Source of the DNA: Ilumatobacteraceae bacterium
GTDB taxonomy: Bacteria; Actinomycetota; Acidimicrobiia; Acidimicrobiales; Ilumatobacteraceae
Length of the DNA stretch: 5,839 nucleotides
Assembly: GCA_016650435.1 (NCBI GenBank)
Contig: JAENVT010000398.1
Coordinates: forward strand, 1-5,839
Reading direction: 5' to 3'
Below the pieces are notes generated by a model. That model ran no database searches, was not told where the DNA came from, and worked only from the letters and a program-made list of their open reading frames with translations. Numbering within the stretch: the stretch's first letter is position 1; each line of letters opens with the position of its first letter. This document shows positions 1-4,358 of this stretch, piece by piece. Both the position numbers and the translations under genes were made by a program.

Positions 1-894
1 CAGTTGATCGTGATGAAACCGTTCGTCGAGTCGCGGGCGCAGCACTGCGCCACCCGCCGCACCGATGCCGAAGCATCCGAGCAGCGCGCCGTAACCGCCA
101 CTGGACAGCCCCAATCGGTCGCGCACGACGACGGGCAGGAGTGCCTGCAACGCTGCTGCAGGAAGGATGAACAGGGCGACACGATTGAGCACCCCGCGAA
201 AAGTCGGCGAGTGTACGGCGTAGCGAAGACCGGCGCGCATCGCCCCACTGAACGTCTCTGCCGGCATGGTTTCATTGGGCTCCGGCCTGCGCCACCAGAC
301 CAAAACTCCGACGATGGCCAAGAACGACACCGCGTTGAGCGAGAACACCCAGCCCGGTCCAGCGACTGCAACGACAAAGCCACCGATCGCCGGCCCGATC
401 GCCCGGCCGACGTTGAAGGTCATCGACCCCAGGGCGATCGCTTGACGCAGCTCGGTCGAGGGGACGAGGTCTGGCTGTATTGCCTGGAACGCGGGGAAGG
501 TGAGCGCGGATCCCAGGCCGAGGCCGAAGGTGAGGGCGAGCAGGCTGGCAGGGGTTACGACATCTGCAAACGACATCAGCGCGAGTGCCGCGGCACAGCC
601 CAGCATCCACATCTGACCGCCGATCAACAGGCGCCGACGATCGATGATGTCGGCGAGCGCTCCGCCGGGCAGGCCGACCAACAACACGGGGAGCATGCTG
701 GCCGTTGGTACGAGCGCGATCAGGAGTGGTGACGCACCGAGATCCCCCATCAACCACGCCGACCCGACGCTTTGCATCAGGGTGCCGATGTTGGAGGCCA
801 ATTGGGCGATGAACAGGGCCTTGAAGACCGGGTATCGCAGCGGAGCCCATGGCGAGAGCCGCGTTTGCGTAATCCCGGCGTCGGCCTCGCTCAT
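1..894 (-). CDS. MFS transporter, EntS/MFS_3-type efflux permease (partial, C-terminus off the left edge)
   Basis: This is an integral membrane transporter of the major facilitator superfamily, probably a proton-driven exporter of a small molecule; the substrate cannot be told. The reading frame is open from ATG at 894 down to base 1 with no stop, giving 298 residues, whereas the family usually has about 400-550, so roughly the last third is missing. The N-terminus (WAPLRYPVFKALFIAQLASN, residues 16-35) is typical of the MFS_3/EntS group. The loop 2-3 signature GALADIIDRRRLL lies at residues 78-90 and a motif-C-like NVGRAIGPAIGG at 161-172. I count about eight hydrophobic helices, with a cytoplasmic-type linker (WWRRPEPNETMPAE, 200-213) separating the two halves. 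An AGGG nine bases upstream of the ATG (plus-strand 904-907) supports this start. The gene diverges from the secreted hydrolase at 1061. Family assignment is firm; the substrate is unknown. Confidence 0.93.
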   Translation of the reverse strand, partial: MSEADAGITQTRLSPWAPLRYPVFKALFIAQLASNIGTLMQSVGSAWLMGDLGASPLLIALVPTASMLPVLLVGLPGGALADIIDRRRLLIGGQMWMLGCAAALALMSFADVVTPASLLALTFGLGLGSALTFPAFQAIQPDLVPSTELRQAIALGSMTFNVGRAIGPAIGGFVVAVAGPGWVFSLNAVSFLAIVGVLVWWRRPEPNETMPAETFSGAMRAGLRYAVHSPTFRGVLNRVALFILPAAALQALLPVVVRDRLGLSSGGYGALLGCFGIGAAGGAVLRPRLDERFHHDQL

Positions 895-1060
895 CGACGC
901 CAACCCTACGCACTGCGAGGTGAGCGGTACTGAACGACTCTTCGGTCGATGTGGTTCAGCGCCGGCGATTTTGGTGGCCGGCGGGCACGCAGCTCTACGC
1001 GACTTTGTATCGAAAAGACCTGCTCAGCGGTATGGGGCGGGCGGGGGTAGCGTTCCGCCA
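895..1060. promoter_or_regulatory. Divergent intergenic region between MFS and hydrolase genes
   Basis: These 166 bases separate two divergent start codons and must hold both promoters if each gene has its own. I could not identify convincing -35/-10 boxes on either strand. The visible structure is an inverted repeat CTGAAC (930-935) / GTTCAG (954-959), with a smaller CGAC/GTCG pair (935-938 / 945-948) nested inside it. This could be an operator for a regulator of the transporter, but the short arms could also be chance. GCCGGC occurs twice (961-966 and 977-982). Confidence 0.35.
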
Positions 1061-1174
1061 ATGCCCGTGCGCGCCGTACCGAGTGGTCTTTTTCAGAAGA
1101 TTGCAGGCGCGGTGATCATTGCACTCGGCGCTGCCACATTTTGTGGGACGCCGCCGATCACAGCTGCCGCGGCC
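1061..1174 (+). other. Sec signal peptide of the SGNH hydrolase
   Basis: The first 38 residues have the three-part pattern of a Sec signal: a basic start (MPVRAVPSGLFQK), a hydrophobic core (IAGAVIIALGAATF) and a small-residue c-region ending in TAAAA before EP. The likely signal peptidase I cut is after Ala38 (AxA at 36-38). Cys28 is preceded by Phe and does not make a lipobox, so a lipoprotein is unlikely. A type I signal is the best reading. Confidence 0.75.
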
Positions 1175-2881
1175 GAGCCGGTGGAGGCACTGTTGATCGG
1201 CGACTCCGTGCTCAACGGCTTGGCCCAGCCGTACAGCGCCGCGGGCCGCGCCGCTCTGGCGGCGCGGCATTCGTTCATCCTCGACAGCGCCGGTTGTCGC
1301 CGCCTGATCGCGACGAGCTGCCGGATTCCGCCGGGCCCGGCTCCCACGAATGCGATCACCGTGCTACGCGCTCGGGCCGGGCAATACGACCGTGCCCTTG
1401 TGGTCGCGGCTGGCTACGACGATCCGTCATTCGGCGCGTTCGGTGTCGGCGCGGCAGTCGACGTGATGATCGCCGAAGCCCGTCGGCAAGGCATCGCCCA
1501 CGTGATCTGGCTCACGTATCGCGAGGCTGGCAACGCGGCCCGCTACCGCGAGAGCAATGCGGTTCTGCGCAGCCGCCACGATCCAGAGCTGGTCTTGGCC
1601 GATTGGGCGTCGATCAGCGCTGGCATGCCAGCGAGCTGGTTCTCGGCCGATGGCATCCATCTCGGTGGCCAGGCCGCGGCGGCGATGGGCGACCTCATCG
1701 GCGACACGCTCGATCAGATTCCGGTCGTGCCAACGAGATGCAACTCAGACACCTGGTCGGGCAGCGACGTACCGGCACCCGTTGCCAGTACGCAACCTCC
1801 AGCGGACGGCGGCGTCAACCTGCTGCCGACTCCGGTTCGCTTTGCCGACACCCGCGATCTGCCTGTCAAGCTCGGCCCCGCCCGGATGATGACGGTTCCC
1901 GTCGCCGGCAGCAACGGTGTACCGGTCGATGCGACAGCGGTCGTCGTGTCAGTGACGGCAGTCGAACCATGTGCCGATACCTTCCTGACGGCGTTTCCGT
2001 GCGGCACCGCCTTGCCGACCACATCGATGGTCAATGCCGAGACAAGTTCGATCGTCGCCAACTCCGCCGTCATCCGTCTCGGCCTCGGCGCGTTGTGCAT
2101 ATACACCCTTCGAGCGACAGACGTGCTCGTCGACGTCAGCGGTTGGATCGGACCCGAAGGTTTGCGCTCTACGCCCGTGTCACCGGTTCGCCTAGTCGAC
2201 ACCCGCCCCGGACAGCCGCAGGCGTTGAAGTCTGCGCAGAACCCATTGGGTCCCGGGCAGTTGCTGACTGTCGATGTCGCCGCGCTTCCCGGAACAGATC
2301 CGGCTGCGACGGCCGCAACTGTCAACGTGACCGCAGCCGATCCAGCCGGGAGCGGTTTCGTCAGCGTGCTACCAGGGCCATGCGCGAATGTCGCCATGCC
2401 GCCGGCAACGTCGAACCTCAACGTCACGACGGGCCGCGACAAAGCCGCATCGGCAACGGTCGCGCTCGGCAACGGCGAGCTGTGTGTCTTCAGCAGCGTC
2501 GCAACCGACATCGTCGTCGATCTCCAGGCGCTACACGGCACAACCGGTGGCGCCGTGATCGCCACAGATCCGGCTCGAATCATCGACACCAGAAACGCCC
2601 AGCGCGTAGCCGCCGGCGGATCTCTGCAGATCCAGCTCGACACTGCACCGGCTGCAGCAATCGTCAACCTCACCGCCGTCGATCCGTCGGGGCGCGGCTT
2701 CGTCACGCTGTATCCGTGCGGATCGACAGTGCCAATCGCTTCGAATCTCAATGTCGTCGCCGGCGCGATCGTCGCCAACCGCGCCATCGTGTCGACCGGT
2801 GGGTCGAATCAGTTCTGCGTGTTCAGCTCCGTCGACACCGACGTGGTGATCGACGTCGAAGGATTGATTGCGCCGAGCTGA
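1061..2881 (+). CDS. Secreted SGNH/GDSL-family hydrolase with three C-terminal beta-rich repeats
   Basis: This is a predicted secreted esterase- or lipase-like protein of 606 residues. Residues 1-38 form a signal peptide. Residues 42 to about 220 form an SGNH hydrolase domain: block I LLIGDSV puts the nucleophile at Ser49, the block II glycine is probably Gly78, block III is GYDD (118-121), and block V SADGIH supplies Asp197 and His200. Cys79 and Cys87 (AGCRRLIATSC) could form a disulphide. A Pro/Ser/Thr-rich linker (about 221-252) leads to three repeats at about 253-364, 371-490 and 499-603, each opening with P(V/A)R..DTR and ending in a DVxxDV/DL-type strand. There is no sortase motif or C-terminal membrane helix, so the product is probably released. 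The frame is open upstream to 644, but that extension overlaps the transporter gene and would bury the signal peptide. ATG 1061 is the best start, although its Shine-Dalgarno is poor (GGGGG 13 bases upstream). Block III normally reads GxND; here Asn is replaced by Asp120. The natural substrate is unknown. Confidence 0.88.
   Translation: MPVRAVPSGLFQKIAGAVIIALGAATFCGTPPITAAAAEPVEALLIGDSVLNGLAQPYSAAGRAALAARHSFILDSAGCRRLIATSCRIPPGPAPTNAITVLRARAGQYDRALVVAAGYDDPSFGAFGVGAAVDVMIAEARRQGIAHVIWLTYREAGNAARYRESNAVLRSRHDPELVLADWASISAGMPASWFSADGIHLGGQAAAAMGDLIGDTLDQIPVVPTRCNSDTWSGSDVPAPVASTQPPADGGVNLLPTPVRFADTRDLPVKLGPARMMTVPVAGSNGVPVDATAVVVSVTAVEPCADTFLTAFPCGTALPTTSMVNAETSSIVANSAVIRLGLGALCIYTLRATDVLVDVSGWIGPEGLRSTPVSPVRLVDTRPGQPQALKSAQNPLGPGQLLTVDVAALPGTDPAATAATVNVTAADPAGSGFVSVLPGPCANVAMPPATSNLNVTTGRDKAASATVALGNGELCVFSSVATDIVVDLQALHGTTGGAVIATDPARIIDTRNAQRVAAGGSLQIQLDTAPAAAIVNLTAVDPSGRGFVTLYPCGSTVPIASNLNVVAGAIVANRAIVSTGGSNQFCVFSSVDTDVVIDVEGLIAPS
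1817..2869 (+). repeat. Three tandem protein repeats (DTR...NVTAV...PCG...CVFSS type) in the hydrolase C-terminus
   Basis: Three divergent copies are encoded at about 1817-2152, 2171-2530 and 2555-2869. Shared landmarks, in order, are: an opening PVRFADTR, PVRLVDTR or PARIIDTR; a strand VVVSVTAVEP, TVNVTAADP or IVNLTAVDP; a Cys-bearing turn (FPCG, GPC, YPCG); a SNLNV-like segment (SMVNA in copy 1); a second Cys in LCIYT, LCVFS or FCVFS; and a closing TDVLVDV, TDIVVDL or TDVVIDV. The alternating pattern suggests a beta-sandwich, with one conserved Cys pair per copy (314/346, 441/475, 553/586) that may form a disulphide. Such repeats are common on secreted actinobacterial enzymes and are probably binding or spacer modules; that role is inferred. 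Confidence 0.8.
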
Positions 2882-3079
2882 GTTTGCCAGCACGATGAGC
2901 GGTGAGACTGGGCGGCACCTCGAGCTGTCCAGCGAGGGTAAGCGACGGTTGCTCTGCGTGAGCGATCAGAAACGCGGATCGTCTGTGGGCTGACACAGAG
3001 CTCGCATACGACACCCAACGAATCGAAATGCCCGAATGAAGCGGCGAACCGAAACCGGAGATTCCGATGTGTCGCACAC

Positions 3080-3124
3080 CCTCACGCGCTCGGCGGAACC
3101 CTCCGTGAGGAGAGCCCGACTTTT
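3080..3124 (+). terminator. Weak candidate terminator downstream of the hydrolase
   Basis: A 7-bp perfect inverted repeat, CCTCACG (3080-3086) / CGTGAGG (3104-3110), has a 17-base loop and is followed after ten bases by TTTT (3121-3124). The stem is modest, the T-run is short and displaced, and the hydrolase stop lies about 200 bases upstream, so this is tentative. Confidence 0.25.
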
Positions 3125-3173
3125 ACACATCTGACGTGATCATCTGCCGTCAACGAACAGCTTCGGTCGAACC

Positions 3174-3213
3174 GGGCAGCCCCGGAAGGCTACGTAGTGA
3201 AAAGGGGCTGCCC
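3174..3213. repeat. Perfect 10-bp inverted repeat, 20-base loop
   Basis: GGGCAGCCCC (3174-3183) and GGGGCTGCCC (3204-3213) are exact reverse complements around a 20-base loop that contains TACGTA. As RNA this is a stable GC-rich stem. No T-run follows on either strand. It may be a factor-dependent or bidirectional terminator, or part of a larger palindromic element with the repeats to its right. Confidence 0.7.
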
Positions 3214-3221
3214 AGTTCCTC

Positions 3222-3231
3222 GCTAGCTAGC
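3222..3231. repeat. Perfect 10-base palindrome GCTAGCTAGC
   Basis: GCTAGCTAGC reads identically on both strands and sits nine bases after the preceding stem. It contains CTAG twice, a tetramer that is rare in many bacterial genomes. It could be a protein-binding site, or it could be chance. Confidence 0.4.
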
Positions 3232-3245
3232 ACCGATCAAGCAGT

Positions 3246-3279
3246 TCTGGCGCGGTCAACCGCGCGAGGCGGCGCCAGA
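3246..3279. repeat. Inverted repeat TCTGGCGC / GCGCCAGA with nested hairpin
   Basis: TCTGGCGC (3246-3253) and GCGCCAGA (3272-3279) are exact complements. An alternative hairpin, GCGCGG-TCAA-CCGCGC (3250-3265), shares the left arm, so the two folds exclude each other. The right arm runs into the first copy of the AGATCTGGGCGCCA motif and shares its final A, so this stem belongs to the same palindromic cluster. Confidence 0.55.
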
Positions 3280-3339
3280 GATCTGGGCGCCACGCTCGCC
3301 CTGCCCACCAGCTGGTATCAGCCGAATGGCGCCCAGATC
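3279..3339. repeat. First inverted pair of the AGATCTGGGCGCCA motif
   Basis: Copy A is AGATCTGGGCGCCA at 3279-3292; copy B is its reverse complement, TGGCGCCCAGATC, at 3327-3339. The 13 bases 3280-3292 pair perfectly with 3327-3339 around a 34-base loop. Each arm contains GGCGCC, copy A also has the palindrome AGATCT, and bases 3271-3291 can fold locally as an 8-bp stem with one bulged G. The same motif recurs about 93 bases to the right. Confidence 0.8.
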
Positions 3340-3371
3340 CCGAAGTCACCACTGCGAGAGCGCTCCGCTAA

Positions 3372-3433
3372 GAGATCTGGGTGCCACTCAACACGGGATC
3401 AGCGCAGACGCCGGAGTGTGGCGCCCAGATCTT
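3372..3433. repeat. Second inverted pair of the AGATCTGGGCGCCA motif
   Basis: Copy C is AGATCTGGGTGCCA at 3373-3386, one base different from copy A. Copy D is TGGCGCCCAGATCT at 3419-3432, the exact complement of copy A. As RNA, 3372-3387 pairs with 3418-3433 over 16 positions, including two G-U pairs, around a 30-base loop. Spacing within the pair nearly equals that of the first pair, while the loops look unrelated, so the arms rather than the loops seem to be conserved. Confidence 0.8.
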
Positions 3434-3439
3434 CTTGGT

Positions 3440-3461
3440 AGCGCCTAATACCCCTGGCGCT
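3440..3461. repeat. Short inverted repeat AGCGCC / GGCGCT
   Basis: AGCGCC (3440-3445) and GGCGCT (3456-3461) form a 6-bp stem with a 10-base loop (TAATACCCCT). It lies just right of the paired repeats and about 108 bases past the DUF1989 stop in that gene's direction. It lacks a T-run on the minus strand, so a terminator role is only possible. Confidence 0.35.
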
Positions 3462-3568
3462 GGTTTGCAACGGAGGCGGCCTTACGGAACGTGACAGTTC
3501 AGTGCGTAGATGAACGCCGAGAATCAAGTTCGATGTGGTACCGATTTCGTCTCACCTTGCTGCCGAAC

Positions 3569-4171
3569 TCATGCCGAGCTGACCAGCTCGACATCGACCG
3601 GCGTGCCGCCACCGGGACCGTTGATCGGAACCATGTCTTGCGGACATGCCGAGGCCACAACGATTGCGTCGACCTCAACACGGAACAACACGCTGTCGCC
3701 GGGTGCCGAGACAGTCGGCTCGAAGGTGATGTGGCCTTCGAGATCCCACGGGATGTTCATGAACAGGTTCAACGGAGCGGGCACCGCGGCGTTGCGAACG
3801 ATCGACAGCTCGGCCAATGCCTCGGCGAAGTTGGTGCAGCACGAACGATGGTCCGGCTTGGCGCCGAGCTGCTGATAGCGGATTGGATCGCATGCCGCGA
3901 TCACCGTGTCGTGAACCCCTGGGCTGGTGTCCTCGACCAACGTCAGGATGACCTGGCGCTCCTCGTCGAGCATCGCATCGCCGGGATGCGGACGCAGATG
4001 GCTCCAACGGACTCGGGAGTGCTGCATCGACATGGCGATCTCGGGGCGGTCGGCACGCAGGGCCCAGAAGTCGACGACCTGTGTTCCGTGCGTGTTGACC
4101 ACGCGTACCGTCTCTCCGGCGTTGAGCCGGATCGCGCGGCCGTGACTTCCCGGGACCGTGACGCTAGGCAT
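3569..4171 (-). CDS. DUF1989 / urea carboxylase-associated family protein
   Basis: This is a complete 200-residue cytoplasmic protein made almost entirely of one DUF1989 domain. Family features seen are GTQVVDFWAL (29-38), an ER(Q) and Asp-rich middle (DEERQVILTLVEDTSPGVHD, 69-88), HRSCCTNFAEAL (108-119), NLFMNIPWDLEGHITF (135-150), SAPGDSVLFRVEVDAIVVASAC (155-176) and a conserved QDMVPIN (178-184). Characterised relatives are encoded beside urea or guanidine carboxylases, and some act as two-subunit carboxyguanidine deiminases; solitary members have no settled function. Only one subunit-type gene is present and no carboxylase is in view, so no substrate is assigned. The frame stays open upstream to 4345, but that part is Arg/His-rich and unlike the family. 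The ATG at 4171 has a good GGAGGT just before it and begins at the usual domain edge. It diverges from the malic enzyme gene. Confidence 0.88.
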   Translation of the reverse strand: MPSVTVPGSHGRAIRLNAGETVRVVNTHGTQVVDFWALRADRPEIAMSMQHSRVRWSHLRPHPGDAMLDEERQVILTLVEDTSPGVHDTVIAACDPIRYQQLGAKPDHRSCCTNFAEALAELSIVRNAAVPAPLNLFMNIPWDLEGHITFEPTVSAPGDSVLFRVEVDAIVVASACPQDMVPINGPGGGTPVDVELVSSA

Positions 4172-4174
4172 GAG

Positions 4175-4180
4175 ACCTCC
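4175..4180 (-). promoter_or_regulatory. Shine-Dalgarno site of the DUF1989 gene
   Basis: On the minus strand GGAGGT ends three bases before the ATG at 4171. The spacing is short, but the match is the best in the window. It decides this start over the upstream open frame reaching 4345. Confidence 0.75.
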
Positions 4181-4333
4181 AAAGTTGATTTGGCCGTGGT
4201 GAATTTGGCAGTGATTGCATCGACGAGTTTGCTGATCACTCGCAAACGTAGTTCGACGAGCGCTTCGACATCCTCCTCGCAGCGCAGCGTGCCTGGTAGT
4301 TTCAGGTTGTGCGTGACCACGCCGGCGCCGCCG

Positions 4334-4358
4334 CGGCGACCGCATCTTTCGGTCGCCG
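4334..4358 (+). promoter_or_regulatory. 9-bp perfect hairpin abutting the malic enzyme start codon
   Basis: CGGCGACCG (4334-4342) and CGGTCGCCG (4350-4358) are exact complements with a 7-base loop, CATCTTT. The right arm ends at the base immediately before ATG 4359. No Shine-Dalgarno sequence is visible, and the arms occupy the place where one would lie. As RNA it could restrict ribosome access; as DNA it could be an operator. Both roles are inferred. Confidence 0.5.

Larger units (their letters stand above)
2882..3568. other. Convergent intergenic region, no credible gene, rich in inverted repeats
   Basis: These 687 bases lie between the stop codons of the hydrolase (plus) and the DUF1989 gene (minus). 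Open frames here (for example plus 3136-3441, and minus 2823-3077) lack a ribosome site and recognisable protein character, and the first simply runs through the repeats. The left part (2882-3075) shows nothing I can name. From 3080 to 3461 there is a dense run of palindromic elements, listed separately. The right part (3462-3568) shows no gene or clear structure. No tRNA or standard structured RNA was recognised. The region presumably holds terminators for both genes, though no classic stem plus T-run is evident. Confidence 0.65.
4172..4358. promoter_or_regulatory. Divergent intergenic region between DUF1989 and malic enzyme genes
   Basis: These 187 bases should carry the promoters of both genes. 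A TTGGCA at 4205-4210 resembles a -35 box for the plus strand, but no convincing -10 follows at normal spacing. An inverted repeat GTTTGC (4227-4232) / GCAAAC (4242-4247) flanks an off-centre TGATCA and could be an operator. The strongest structure is the hairpin at 4334-4358. On the minus strand one frame reads as plausible protein through much of this gap (see findings). Confidence 0.4.

Noticed and set aside
4..732. Plus-strand open frame of 242 residues
   Set aside because: Antisense to the well-supported transporter; charged, low-complexity translation with no family features.
272..913. Minus-strand open frame of 213 residues overlapping the transporter
   Set aside because: Arg-rich composition with no membrane helices; it is an out-of-frame shadow of the MFS gene, whose own frame has no stop inside the window.
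644..1060. Upstream extension of the hydrolase frame
   Set aside because: It overlaps the transporter on the other strand and would place about 139 residues before a clear signal peptide.
1142..1144. Lipoprotein attachment at Cys28 of the hydrolase
   Set aside because: The preceding residues AATF do not satisfy a lipobox, and a better AxA cleavage site follows.
1714..2787. Minus-strand open frame of 357 residues
   Set aside because: Antisense to the three hydrolase repeats; its regular look (SATRT/TAV-like) mirrors the repeat codons.
3174..3240. tRNA, SRP RNA or tmRNA near the strong stem
   Set aside because: No cloverleaf, T-loop, SRP apical motif or tmRNA terminal pairing could be recognised.
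3279..3432. CRISPR array
   Set aside because: Four short repeats alternate in orientation with uneven intervals and no cas genes; direct repeats of CRISPR length are absent.
3136..3441. Plus-strand open frame of 101 residues in the convergent gap
   Set aside because: It runs through the inverted repeats, has no ribosome site and resembles no known protein.
3569..4171. Naming the DUF1989 gene as a carboxyguanidine deiminase subunit
   Set aside because: No guanidine carboxylase, transporter or second subunit is in the window; family membership alone does not decide the substrate.
4172..4345. N-terminal extension of DUF1989 to 258 residues
   Set aside because: The added segment is Arg/His-rich and unlike the family, while ATG 4171 has a GGAGGT just upstream.
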